Positions 7,783 through 16,885 of a DNA stretch of 48,703 nt are shown here, piece after piece. The position numbers and the translations under genes were made by a program. The notes under the pieces are model-generated. The model saw nothing but the letters and a program-made list of their open reading frames with translations, ran no database searches and was not told the origin of the DNA. Position 1 is the first letter of the stretch; every line of letters starts with the position of its first letter. This DNA comes from Qipengyuania pacifica (GTDB taxonomy: Bacteria > Pseudomonadota > Alphaproteobacteria > Sphingomonadales > Sphingomonadaceae), in assembly GCF_019857205.1 (NCBI RefSeq), contig NZ_JAHWXO010000013.1:1-48703 (forward strand), in the 5' to 3' direction.

Positions 7783-10290
7783 ATGAGAGCCGCGGAAATC
7801 CAGGGAAACTTGGCGGATCGCGCCGATTCGGCGATCAGCCTGCCCATTGAAGGCATGACCTGCGCCTCTTGCGTCGCGCGCATCGAACGATCGCTGAGCA
7901 AGGTCGAGGGCGTGCAGTCCGTCAGCGTCAATCTGACGACCGAGCGCGCCGACATTCAGGCCAGCAACTCCGTTGACCGGAAGGCGCTGGTGAAGGCCGT
8001 CGAAGACGCCGGCTATAATGTGCCATCTGCCACCGGCATCGAGCTGGCGGTGGAGGGGATGACCTGCGCCTCCTGCGTCGGGCGGGTGGAACGGGCGCTC
8101 AAAGCCGTCCCCGGCGTCACTGAGGCGACCGTCAATCTGGCGACCGAGCGTGCGAGCGTGCGCGGCACGGCCGATGTGCAGGCGCTGATCGCGGCAATCG
8201 CGGGCGCGGGCTACACCGCGCGCCCGATCGAAACGAGCGTCGCCGGTGATGAAGAAACGGCCGAACGCAAGGATGCTGAGCGCCGCGATCTCAAGCAGGA
8301 TTTCTTCATGGCCGCAGCACTGGCGCTGCCGGTGTTCCTGCTCGAAATGGGCAGCCATGTCATTCCCGGCGCCCATGCACTGATCGACCGCACGATCGGC
8401 ATCCAGACAAGCTGGTATATCCAGTTCGTCCTCACGACGCTGGTCCTCGCCTTCCCCGGCATCCGTTTCTACGAGAAGGGTCTGCCCGCGCTGGCGCGGC
8501 TGGCACCCGACATGAACTCGCTGGTGTCGGTCGGCACGCTGGCCGCCTATGCCTATTCGCTGGTCGCGACCTTCGCGCCCGGCCTGCTGCCCGCAGGCAC
8601 GGTGAACGTCTATTATGAGGCGGCGGCCGTCATCGTCGCGCTGATCCTGCTCGGCCGCTATCTGGAAGCCCGCGCCAAGGGCCGCACGTCCGAAGCGATC
8701 AAGCGGCTCGTGGGATTGCAGGCCAAAACCGCCCGCGTTCGCCGCGATGGCTCCGTGGTGGAGGTTTCCATCAACGAAGTCGTCACCGGCGACATCATCG
8801 AAGCGCGCCCCGGCGAACGCATCCCCGTCGACGGGGAAGTGATCGAAGGCGAGAGCTATGTCGATGAGTCGATGATTACCGGCGAGCCGATCCCGGTCGC
8901 CAAGGTCGCGGGCGCCACGCTGGTCGGCGGCACGGTCAACCAGCAAGGCGCGCTGGCCTTCCGCGCCACCGCTGTCGGCGGCGCGACGATGCTCGCGCAG
9001 ATCATTCGTATGGTCGAACAGGCGCAGGGGTCGAAGTTGCCGATCCAGGCGCTGGTCGACAAGGTGACGATGTGGTTCGTTCCCGCCGTGTTCGCCGTGG
9101 CGGCGCTGACGTTCGCGGCGTGGCTGTGGTTCGGCCCGTCGCCCGCGCTGACCTTCGCGCTGGTCAATGCCGTGGCGGTCCTCATCATCGCCTGCCCCTG
9201 CGCGATGGGCCTCGCGACGCCGACCGCGATCATGGTCGGCACAGGGCGCGGCGCGGAGCTGGGCATATTGTTCCGCAAGGGTGAAGCCCTCCAGCTTCTG
9301 AAGGATGCCAGGGTCGTCGCGGTCGACAAGACCGGCACGCTGACCGAGGGACGCCCCGCGCTCACCGACCTTCAGGTGACGGACGGCTTCGACCGGGCGG
9401 CGGTGCTGGGTCTGGTTGCCGCCGTCGAGAACAAGTCGGAGCATCCGATTGCCCGCGCCATTGTCGACGCCGCGAAGGCGGAAGACATCGCGCTGCCCGC
9501 GATTGGCGACTTTGAATCGATCACCGGCTTCGGGGTAAAGGCCGTGGCGGGCGGCGAGTTGGTCCAGATCGGCGCCGATCGTTTCATGCGCGAACTGGGG
9601 CTGGACGTCGCCGCCTTCGCCGACACGGCCGCGCGGCTGGGCCAGGAAGGCAAGTCGCCGCTCTACGCCGCGATCGACGGCAAGCTCGCCGCAATCATCG
9701 CCGTGGCCGACCCGATCAAGGAAACCACCCCGGCCGCGATCGCCGCATTACACGCGCTTGGCCTCAAGGTCGCGATGCTGACTGGCGACAACCGCATGAC
9801 GGCGCAGGCCATCGCCCGCCAGCTCGGCATTGATGAAGTGGTGGCCGAAGTCCTGCCTGAAGGCAAGGTGGACGCGATCGCCCGGCTCAAGGCGGATCAT
9901 GGCCGTGTCGCCTTCGTTGGCGACGGCATCAACGACGCGCCCGCCTTGGCGGCGGCCGATGTCGGCCTTGCGGTCGGCACCGGCACGGACATCGCGATCG
10001 AGGCGGCGGACGTCGTGCTCATGTCCGGCCATCTGAACGGCGTGGCGACGGCCATTGCGCTCTCGCGCGCGACGATCGGCAATATTCGCCAGAACCTGTT
10101 CTGGGCGTTCGCATACAACACGGCGCTGATCCCAGTCGCGGCGGGTGTCCTCTATCCGAGCCTGGGCATCCTGTTGTCGCCGGTCTTCGCGGCGGGTGCT
10201 ATGGCGATGTCGAGTATCTTTGTCTTGGGCAACTCGCTGCGCCTGCGCGGTTTTCGGTCAGGCACGATTGAGGCAGGAGCAGCATCATGA
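7783..10290 (+). CDS. copA: Cu(I)-exporting P1B-1 ATPase CopA
   Basis: Inner-membrane copper pump of 835 residues using ATP to expel Cu(I) from the cytoplasm. Two N-terminal HMA domains each carry GMTCASC (Cys27/30 and Cys95/98). Eight membrane helices are expected. The transmembrane ion site is C471-P-C473 ([13 protein letters not shown]). Also present are the TGE loop (MITGEP), the phosphorylation motif with D515 (DKTGTLT), the HP motif (SEHPIA), GDGINDAP and the Met/Ser of the last helices (AMAMSSI). The frame is open back to 7546, but the CueR-type promoter at 7715 and a GGAG before ATG 7783 support the shorter protein. It overlaps cueR by ATGA, so sensor and pump are coupled. Confidence 0.96.
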   Translation: MRAAEIQGNLADRADSAISLPIEGMTCASCVARIERSLSKVEGVQSVSVNLTTERADIQASNSVDRKALVKAVEDAGYNVPSATGIELAVEGMTCASCVGRVERALKAVPGVTEATVNLATERASVRGTADVQALIAAIAGAGYTARPIETSVAGDEETAERKDAERRDLKQDFFMAAALALPVFLLEMGSHVIPGAHALIDRTIGIQTSWYIQFVLTTLVLAFPGIRFYEKGLPALARLAPDMNSLVSVGTLAAYAYSLVATFAPGLLPAGTVNVYYEAAAVIVALILLGRYLEARAKGRTSEAIKRLVGLQAKTARVRRDGSVVEVSINEVVTGDIIEARPGERIPVDGEVIEGESYVDESMITGEPIPVAKVAGATLVGGTVNQQGALAFRATAVGGATMLAQIIRMVEQAQGSKLPIQALVDKVTMWFVPAVFAVAALTFAAWLWFGPSPALTFALVNAVAVLIIACPCAMGLATPTAIMVGTGRGAELGILFRKGEALQLLKDARVVAVDKTGTLTEGRPALTDLQVTDGFDRAAVLGLVAAVENKSEHPIARAIVDAAKAEDIALPAIGDFESITGFGVKAVAGGELVQIGADRFMRELGLDVAAFADTAARLGQEGKSPLYAAIDGKLAAIIAVADPIKETTPAAIAALHALGLKVAMLTGDNRMTAQAIARQLGIDEVVAEVLPEGKVDAIARLKADHGRVAFVGDGINDAPALAAADVGLAVGTGTDIAIEAADVVLMSGHLNGVATAIALSRATIGNIRQNLFWAFAYNTALIPVAAGVLYPSLGILLSPVFAAGAMAMSSIFVLGNSLRLRGFRSGTIEAGAAS

Positions 10291-10739
10291 ATATCGGGCA
10301 AGCATCCAAGGCATCGGGCGTCTCCGCCAAGATGATCCGCTATTACGAGCAGACCGGCCTCATTCCGAAAGCCGATCGCAAGGACTCCGGCTACCGCGAT
10401 TATTCGCCGTCGGATGTCCACATGCTGCGGTTCATCCGGCGGGCGCGCGATCTCGGTTTCTCGGTCGCGGAGATCAACGACCTTCTGAGCCTCTGGCGGG
10501 ACACGTCCCGCCAGAGCGCCGACGTGAAGCGGATCGCCCAGGCGCATATCGCTCAGCTTCAGGAGCGGATCGAAAATCTGGAACAGATGGCCGCGACGCT
10601 CAGCACGCTGGTCGACTGCTGCGCGGGCGATGATCGACCTGACTGCCCGATCCTTGCCGATCTGGAAGAACCCAGCGGGGAGCAGGAAGTGCCGAGCCCG
10701 GCTACGGCTGGAACAGGGCGCCTCCGACATCGCCCCTGA
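10287..10739 (+). CDS. cueR: CueR, MerR-family Cu(I)-responsive activator
   Basis: A 150-residue activator. It has a winged helix-turn-helix ([21 protein letters not shown], residues 1-40), a long dimerisation helix (~75-110) and a metal loop with C112 and C120 in [10 protein letters not shown]. These are the same positions as in E. coli CueR, indicating Cu(I)/Ag(I)/Au(I) sensing. A Pro/Gly-rich tail of about 25 residues follows the loop. It starts at the copA stop (ATGA overlap). Likely targets are the three TTGACC/19-bp-spacer sites at 7579, 7715 and, less certainly, 10953. Confidence 0.93.
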   Translation: MNIGQASKASGVSAKMIRYYEQTGLIPKADRKDSGYRDYSPSDVHMLRFIRRARDLGFSVAEINDLLSLWRDTSRQSADVKRIAQAHIAQLQERIENLEQMAATLSTLVDCCAGDDRPDCPILADLEEPSGEQEVPSPATAGTGRLRHRP

Positions 10740-10898
10740 ATGAACTGGCTATTCGGCGCCGCTTCGTGATGCGACGCCGTCCCCACTAGAACGGCGACCG
10801 CCGCACACTTGAGGCGGCTGATCCGGCTGCAAGCCACTGGCTTGCGGTTCGGATCGACGCGCCATGCGGGTGCGAATCTCTCGATCCTCCGCCAATCG

Positions 10899-10976
10899 TT
10901 GACATATTACATATGAACACATATTCATATGAATCTGGGTGACATAAAAGCCTTGACCTTGCCAACGTTGGAAACC
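10899..10976 (+). promoter_or_regulatory. Compound control region of the RND operon: ArsR-type operator plus CueR-type site
   Basis: TTGACA (10899-10904) and TATTCA (10922-10927), 17 bp apart, overlap the CATATGAA-N6-TTCATATG operator (10910-10931), identical to that of the CDF gene. About 20 bp further on, TTGACC (10953-10958) begins a CueR-like site with ACCTTGCC and TTGGAAACC half-sites up to 10976. The expected -10 after 19 bp (CAAACC) is poor. The gap 10740-11049 contains nothing else I can identify. Confidence 0.7.
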
Positions 10977-11049
10977 GCAAACCGCACAAGAATCAATCAG
11001 ACGCCGCGGAACAGATGAGCAGGGCGCGGCACCGTTGAAGGGCAAAATC

Positions 11050-12249
11050 ATGCGAGCAAAAAGCGCACTTCTCCTGGCCTCCGTGGCCTTGGCTATAGGT
11101 GGCCTTACTTCGGCCTGTAGCGAATCGGGCAGCGATCAGGGCGCGCAGGCGGCTGCCGCCGCGCCGCAAGTGCCGGTGGCGCAAGTCGTGGTGCGCGAGC
11201 TTGCGCCCTCGGCCGAGTTCAACGGTTCATTGGCCGCGCCCCAAAGCGTCGAGTTGCGGCCTCGCGTCAGCGGCGCGATCGTCTCCGTCCACGTCCCTGA
11301 AGGTGCGATCGTCAGGAAGGGGCAGCTTCTGTTCCGCATTGATCCGCGCCCCTTCCAGGTCGTGCTCGATCAGGCGCAGGCGCAGCTTCGCCAGGCGCAA
11401 GCCTCGGCCGCACTCGCGGAAAGCAATTTCAGCCGCTCGGAACAGCTCGTCTCGACCGGCGCGATCTCGCGCAAAGCCTATGACGACGCCGTGGCGCAGC
11501 GGAACGCCGCCCGCGCACAGGTTCAGGTCGGCAACGCGGCCGTCGCCGCCGCGCGTCTCGACCTTTCCTTCACCCAGGTTACGGCGCCGATCAACGGCCG
11601 GGTCGATCGCGTGCTTGTCACGGCGGGCAACGTCGTGGGCGCAGGCGCCAGCGCGACACCGCTCACCACCATCAAATCGGTCAACCCGCTCCATGTCCTG
11701 TTCGACATCGACGAGGCGACCTATCTCAATTTTGTCGAGCAGGCCCGACGTGGCGGTTCGACCGCGCCCCTTCCGGTCGAAATCGGTCTGATGACCGAGC
11801 AGGGCTATCCGCACAGCGCCACGCTCGACTTCCTGGGCAATGGCATTGATCGCAGCGCAGGGACCATCCGTGCCCGCGCCATCATCGCCAACCCCGGTGG
11901 GGACCTCGCGCCGGGTCTGTTCGCTCGCGTGAGGCTCACGCTCGGCGCACCCCAACAGGCCATCCTCATCAACGATCAGGCTGTCGGAAGCGACCAGGGC
12001 AGGAATTATGTGCTGGTCGTCGGCCAGGGCAACAAGGCCGAGTATCGGCCGATCGAACTCGGTCCGGTGGTTGATGGCCTTCGCGTCGTCAAATCGGGAC
12101 TGAGGCCGGGCGACAGCATCATCATCAAGGGTCTTGTGCGTCCTGGGATGCAGGTCACGCCGCGCAGGGGGCCGATGGTCCAGGGCGAGGCTTCGGGTGC
12201 GGGCAACCGTCCCGCCGCTGAGGCTACTTCTGCGGAGGCGGGTCAATGA
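11050..12249 (+). CDS. RND pump periplasmic adaptor lipoprotein (AcrA/MexA-like)
   Basis: Membrane-fusion protein of 399 residues linking the RND pump to the outer-membrane channel. It begins with a lipoprotein signal (hydrophobic core, then lipobox LTSAC, lipidated Cys about residue 23). It continues with the biotinyl-lipoyl half-motif (LRPRVSGAIVSVHVPEGAIV), an alpha-helical hairpin rich in Ala and Gln (~residues 95-160), the second lipoyl half (TQVTAPINGRVDRVLV) and beta-barrel and membrane-proximal domains. TTG 11035 is in frame, but ATG 11050 has GAAGGG upstream and gives a normal lipoprotein signal. It overlaps the pump gene by ATGA, giving one transcript from the 10.9-kb promoter region. 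Confidence 0.93.
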   Translation: MRAKSALLLASVALAIGGLTSACSESGSDQGAQAAAAAPQVPVAQVVVRELAPSAEFNGSLAAPQSVELRPRVSGAIVSVHVPEGAIVRKGQLLFRIDPRPFQVVLDQAQAQLRQAQASAALAESNFSRSEQLVSTGAISRKAYDDAVAQRNAARAQVQVGNAAVAAARLDLSFTQVTAPINGRVDRVLVTAGNVVGAGASATPLTTIKSVNPLHVLFDIDEATYLNFVEQARRGGSTAPLPVEIGLMTEQGYPHSATLDFLGNGIDRSAGTIRARAIIANPGGDLAPGLFARVRLTLGAPQQAILINDQAVGSDQGRNYVLVVGQGNKAEYRPIELGPVVDGLRVVKSGLRPGDSIIIKGLVRPGMQVTPRRGPMVQGEASGAGNRPAAEATSAEAGQ

Positions 12250-15200
12250 CATTTCCACGCTTCTTCGTCGACCGCCCGATCTTCGCGGTCGTGCTATCGG
12301 TGCTCATGCTGATCGCCGGGGGCATCACCCTGTTTCAGCTTCCCTTGAGCGAGTATCCCTCGGTCACGCCTCCAACGGTGCAGGTCACGGCCGCCTATCC
12401 GGGAGCCAGCCCGGAGGTCATAGCCGAAACCGTCGCCGCGCCGCTCGAACAGGCGATCAACGGCGTCGAGAACATGCTCTACATGAGTTCGCAGTCTGCG
12501 ACCGACGGGCGCATGACGATCTCGATTTCCTTCAAGCAGGGAACCGATCCCGATGTCGCGCAAATTCAGGTGCAGAACCGCGTCTCGCGCGCGCTGCCCC
12601 GACTGCCGGAGGAGGTGCAGCGCATAGGCGTTGTGACGGACAAGACCTCGCCCGACATCCTGATGGTCATGCATATGCGCGCCACCAGCGATCGTTACGA
12701 TCCGCTCTACGTGTCCAACTATGCCTCGCTGCGTGTGAAGGATGAACTGGCGCGCCTTCCAGGCGTCGCCAACGTCATCATCGGCGGTGAAGGCGAGTAT
12801 GCGATGCGCGCGTGGCTCGATCCTACCAAGGTGGCGGCGCGCGGCCTGACCGCCAGCGACGTCGTCGCCGCGATCCGCGAGCAGAATATTCAGGTCGCCG
12901 CCGGTTCGATCGGCCAGCAACCCAATGCGCAGGCCGCCTATCAGGTGTCCGTCAATGCGCTGGGCAGGCTGACCACCGAGGAGCAGTTCGGCGATATTGT
13001 GGTCAAGAGCGGCGAAGATGGGCAAATCACCCGCCTGCGCGACGTCGCCCGCATCCAGATGGGCGCGGACAATTATACTCTGCGCAGCATGTTGAACGGC
13101 AAGCCCGCCGTCGGCATGCAAATCCTCATGAGTCCCGGCGCCAATGCGCTCGACACGTCGAGTGCGGTGCGGGCCACGATGGAACGCCTCAAGGCCGATT
13201 TCCCGGAAGGCATCGGCTATGAGATCGCCTACGATCCCACGATCTTCGTGCGCGCCTCGCTCAAATCGGTGGCGGTGACGCTGCTTGAAGCGACGCTGCT
13301 CGTCGTTCTCGTCGTGGTCATCTTCCTCCAGAGCTGGCGCGCGTCCATCATTCCGCTGGTCGCCGTGCCGGTGTCGCTCGTCGGCACATTCGCCATCATG
13401 TATCTGTTCGGCTTCTCGCTGAACACGCTGTCGCTGTTCGGACTGGTGCTTTCCATCGGCATCGTCGTCGATGACGCGATCGTGGTGGTCGAGAATGTCG
13501 AGCGACACATCGCTTTGGGTCAGTCTCCCAAGGAGGCGGCCCGAAAGGCGATGGACGAGGTGACGGGGCCGATCCTTGCGATTACCTCGGTGCTGGCGGC
13601 GGTATTCATCCCCTCGGCATTTCTGTCAGGATTGCAGGGTGAGTTCTATCGCCAGTTCGCGCTGACGATCGCGATTTCAACCATCCTGTCGGCCATCAAT
13701 TCGCTGACGCTCTCCCCCGCGCTGGCCGGTATGCTGCTGAAACCGCATCACGGCGACACGCCGCGCGATCGGCTTACCCGCTTCATCGACCGTGTATTCG
13801 GGGGCGTCTTCGCGCGGTTCAATCGCTTCTTCGACAAGCTGTCCGACCGCTATGTGGGGACGGTGCGCCGTGCGGTGCGGGCGAGTGGAATCGTTGGGCT
13901 GCTCTATGCCGGCTTCCTGGGGCTGACCTGGCTGGGCTTCCACCAAGTCCCCGCAGGCTTCGTGCCGATGCAGGACAAATATTATCTGCTCAGCATCGCC
14001 CAACTTCCTGCCGGAGCCTCGCTCGACCGCACGGAAGCAGTGGTGCAGCAAATGTCAGAAACCGCGCTTGCGGAGCCGGGCGTCGAAAGCGTCGTCGCCT
14101 TTCCCGGCCTCGACGTGAACGGCGCGGCCAACCTGCCCAATTCGGCGGTCATGTTCATCATGCTCGACAGTTTTGAGGATCGGAAAGGCGCGGACCTCTC
14201 GGCCCACGCCATCGCCGGCAGGCTGATGGGCAAGTTCAGCCAGATTCCCGACGGCTTCGTGGGTGTATTCCCGCCGCCGCCTGTGCCGGGCCTTGGCGCA
14301 ATGGGCGGCTTCAAGCTGCAAATCGAGGATCGCGCGGGACTTGGCTTCAACGCGCTCGCGCAGGCGCAAGGGCAGATCATGGCGCGCGCCATGCAGACGC
14401 CTGAGCTGGCCGGGATGCTGGCGAGCTTCCAGCCCAACGCGCCCCAGGTCCAGATCGATGTCGATCGGGTGAAGGCGAAGGCGCAAGGCGTGCCGTTGAC
14501 CGCGATCTTCGAGACGATGCAGGTCAATCTCGGCTCGCTCTATGTGAACGACTTTAACCGCTTTGGCCGCACTTACCGGGTGATGGTCCAGGCCGACGCG
14601 CCGTTCCGCCAGCAGGCCGAAAATATCGGTCAGCTCCAGGTCCGCAACGCGACGGGCGAGATGATCCCGCTGTCGTCGCTGGTGACGATCACGCGCAGCA
14701 CGGGGCCGGATCGCGTCATGCACTATAATGGCTATCCGTCGGCCGACATCAGCGGCGGCCCTGCGCCGGGCTATTCGTCGGGTCAGGCGACGGCGGCAAT
14801 CGAACGCATCGTCCAAGAAACGCTGCCTCCCGGCATGACCTATGAATGGACCGATCTCACCTATCAGGAGAAGGCCGCAGGCAACACGGCGCTTATCGTC
14901 TTCCCGCTGTCGGTGCTGCTCGCCTTCCTGATCCTGGCGGCGCAATATAATAGCTGGTCGCTGCCGTTCGCCGTGCTGCTGATCGCTCCGATGGCGCTGC
15001 TCTCCGCCATCGGCGGCGTGTGGATTTCAGGCGGCGACAACAACATCTTCACACAGATCGCGTTCGTCGTGCTGGTCGGCTTGGCCGCCAAGAACGCCAT
15101 CCTGATCGTGGAGTTCGCCCGCGCGAAGGAACAGGAAGGCATGGAGCCGCTACCGGCGGTTTTGGAAGCGGCGAAGCTGCGATTGCGGCCGATCCTGATG

Positions 15201-15422
15201 ACGTCGATCGCCTTCATCGCCGGCGTCATTCCGCTGGTGATCGCGAGCGGCGCGGGCGCGGAAATGCGTCACGCCATGGGCATCGCCGTGTTCGCCGGGA
15301 TGCTCGGGGTTACGCTGTTCGGCCTGATCCTCACGCCCGTCTTCTACGTCGCTGTGCGGCGCTTTGCGGTCCGCCGCGAGGCACGTCAGCCATCGGCCCC
15401 GCTTTCGGAGCAAAACGCATGA
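12246..15422 (+). CDS. HAE-1 type RND efflux pump (AcrB/MexB/BepE-like)
   Basis: Proton-driven inner-membrane pump of 1058 residues, the normal family length. It starts MTFPRFFVDRPIFA, with TM1 at ~10-30, two large periplasmic loops and twelve membrane segments. TM4 contains the proton-relay pair D409-D410 in GIVVDDAIVVVENVE, the HAE-1 signature for drug or hydrophobic-compound pumps. The metal (HME) pumps have instead a DFG...DGA pattern. So although its promoter carries metal-regulator sites, the substrate class is probably organic: drugs, solvents or dyes. Coupled by ATGA overlaps to the adaptor upstream and the outer-membrane channel downstream. Confidence 0.95.
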   Translation: MTFPRFFVDRPIFAVVLSVLMLIAGGITLFQLPLSEYPSVTPPTVQVTAAYPGASPEVIAETVAAPLEQAINGVENMLYMSSQSATDGRMTISISFKQGTDPDVAQIQVQNRVSRALPRLPEEVQRIGVVTDKTSPDILMVMHMRATSDRYDPLYVSNYASLRVKDELARLPGVANVIIGGEGEYAMRAWLDPTKVAARGLTASDVVAAIREQNIQVAAGSIGQQPNAQAAYQVSVNALGRLTTEEQFGDIVVKSGEDGQITRLRDVARIQMGADNYTLRSMLNGKPAVGMQILMSPGANALDTSSAVRATMERLKADFPEGIGYEIAYDPTIFVRASLKSVAVTLLEATLLVVLVVVIFLQSWRASIIPLVAVPVSLVGTFAIMYLFGFSLNTLSLFGLVLSIGIVVDDAIVVVENVERHIALGQSPKEAARKAMDEVTGPILAITSVLAAVFIPSAFLSGLQGEFYRQFALTIAISTILSAINSLTLSPALAGMLLKPHHGDTPRDRLTRFIDRVFGGVFARFNRFFDKLSDRYVGTVRRAVRASGIVGLLYAGFLGLTWLGFHQVPAGFVPMQDKYYLLSIAQLPAGASLDRTEAVVQQMSETALAEPGVESVVAFPGLDVNGAANLPNSAVMFIMLDSFEDRKGADLSAHAIAGRLMGKFSQIPDGFVGVFPPPPVPGLGAMGGFKLQIEDRAGLGFNALAQAQGQIMARAMQTPELAGMLASFQPNAPQVQIDVDRVKAKAQGVPLTAIFETMQVNLGSLYVNDFNRFGRTYRVMVQADAPFRQQAENIGQLQVRNATGEMIPLSSLVTITRSTGPDRVMHYNGYPSADISGGPAPGYSSGQATAAIERIVQETLPPGMTYEWTDLTYQEKAAGNTALIVFPLSVLLAFLILAAQYNSWSLPFAVLLIAPMALLSAIGGVWISGGDNNIFTQIAFVVLVGLAAKNAILIVEFARAKEQEGMEPLPAVLEAAKLRLRPILMTSIAFIAGVIPLVIASGAGAEMRHAMGIAVFAGMLGVTLFGLILTPVFYVAVRRFAVRREARQPSAPLSEQNA

Positions 15423-16885
15423 ACGCTCGACTGAATGCCCTGAGTGGCAAGCTCATCCTTCTGCTCGGCTCGGCGGCGCTCGCCGGTTGCTCCATGGCGC
15501 CGAAATATGTGCGCCCGGAAGCGCCGGTGAGCCCATCCTTCCCGACCGGCGCGGCGTATGAGGGCGTGCAGCCTTCCGAGGCGAGCGCGGGAGCGGACAT
15601 CGGGTGGCGCGACTTCTACGACGATCCGCTGTTGCACGAGCTGGTCGAAAAGGCGCTGACGAATAACCGCGACCTTCGCGTGACGGCCCTGAACGTGGAA
15701 GCGGCGCGCGCGCAATACCGCATCCAGCGATCCGAACTGCTGCCGACCATCGCCGTCGGGGCGGAAGGGACAGCCCAGCGCTTGCCATCCGACCTGTTCT
15801 ATAACCGCCGCAGCTATCAGGTGGGGGCGATGGCTTCGGCCTGGGAGCTGGACCTGTGGGGCCGCGTCCGCAGCCTGAGCGATCAGGCGCTGGAGTCCTA
15901 TCTGTCGCTGGATGCCACCCGGCAGGCTTCGCAGATGAGTCTCGTTGCGGAAGTCGCCAACGCTTATCTGACCTTGCGCGCCGATCAGGAACTGCTCCGC
16001 CTCGCCAACGAAACGCTTGCCACCCAGGAACGCAGCTATGCGCTGACGAAGCAGCTTGCCGAAGTGGGCAATCTTGCCCGGCTCGATCTCGAACGCGCCG
16101 AGGTGGCGCTCCGCACGGCGGAATCGGATCGCGCGACCTTTACTCGTCTTGCCGCACAGGACCGCAATGCGCTGGTTCTGCTGCTGGGTGAGCCGTTGTC
16201 GCCGGAGCTGACCACCCGGCTTGATGCGGCTGACACGTTGCCCGACGGGATCATGCCCGCCGATCTGCCCGCTGGCTTGCCCTCGGACCTTCTCACGCGC
16301 CGTCCCGACATTCGCGCGGCCGAACATACGCTGCGCGGCGCGAACGCCAATATCGGCGCGGCCCGCGCGGCATTCTTCCCGACGATCAGCCTAACCGGCT
16401 CGGCGGGAACAGCGAGCGCCAGCCTCGACGATCTGTTCTCGTCGGGGTCGGGCGCGTGGAGCTTCATGCCGCGCATCACCCTGCCGCTTCCCATCTTTGG
16501 CGGCGGCGCGCTCAGGGCCAATCTCGACCGTGCGGAAGTGCAGAAGCGGATCGAGATCGCCAACTATGAAAGGGCAATCCAGTCCGCATTCCGCGAAGTG
16601 GCCGATGGCCTCGCTGGCAAAGGCACTCTGGACGCTCAAATCCGGTCGGAAACGCAGCGGGTCGATGCGAGCCGTAACGCCTATGCGCTCGCGGAACAGC
16701 GGTTCAAAGCAGGAGAGGACGACAATCTCGCCCTGCTCGAAGCCCAGCGCACGCTCTACGGATCGCAGCAAGCCCTGGTCCGCTCCAAGCTGGTGCGGCT
16801 TAGCAATCTCATCAATCTCTACAAGGCGCTGGGCGGCGGCTGGACGGAGTTCGCGGCACCGCCTGATGATCCGTTAACCCGGTGA
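15419..16885 (+). CDS. Outer-membrane efflux lipoprotein (OprM/NodT family)
   Basis: TolC-type channel of 488 residues. The lipoprotein signal has lipobox LAGC (lipidated Cys about residue 24), followed by MAPKYVRPEAPV, a typical NodT-family opening. Two repeats of the long alpha-helical coiled coil follow, with the motifs WELDLWGRVRSLSDQA and LLTRRPDIRAAEHTLRGANANIGAARAAFFP. ATG 15419 lies in the pump stop (ATGA). The frame is open far upstream inside the pump gene, but the lipobox fixes this start. It completes the tripartite pump. Its stop overlaps the following lysR start (GTGA), so efflux and regulator genes share a transcript. Confidence 0.94.
   Translation: MNARLNALSGKLILLLGSAALAGCSMAPKYVRPEAPVSPSFPTGAAYEGVQPSEASAGADIGWRDFYDDPLLHELVEKALTNNRDLRVTALNVEAARAQYRIQRSELLPTIAVGAEGTAQRLPSDLFYNRRSYQVGAMASAWELDLWGRVRSLSDQALESYLSLDATRQASQMSLVAEVANAYLTLRADQELLRLANETLATQERSYALTKQLAEVGNLARLDLERAEVALRTAESDRATFTRLAAQDRNALVLLLGEPLSPELTTRLDAADTLPDGIMPADLPAGLPSDLLTRRPDIRAAEHTLRGANANIGAARAAFFPTISLTGSAGTASASLDDLFSSGSGAWSFMPRITLPLPIFGGGALRANLDRAEVQKRIEIANYERAIQSAFREVADGLAGKGTLDAQIRSETQRVDASRNAYALAEQRFKAGEDDNLALLEAQRTLYGSQQALVRSKLVRLSNLINLYKALGGGWTEFAAPPDDPLTR

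Noticed and set aside
7576..9444. Long antisense open frame of about 620 codons opposite copA
   Set aside because: It is a shadow of the GC-rich copA reading frame. It crosses the whole ATPase, has Arg/His/Asp-rich shadow composition and no domain.
11227..12258. 343-codon antisense frame opposite the RND adaptor
   Set aside because: GC-driven mirror frame of the adaptor gene; no promoter, ribosome site or recognisable protein.
15020..15418. Upstream extension of the outer-membrane channel frame into the pump gene
   Set aside because: The lipoprotein signal and the ATGA overlap fix the start at 15419; the extension is Arg-rich mirror sequence.
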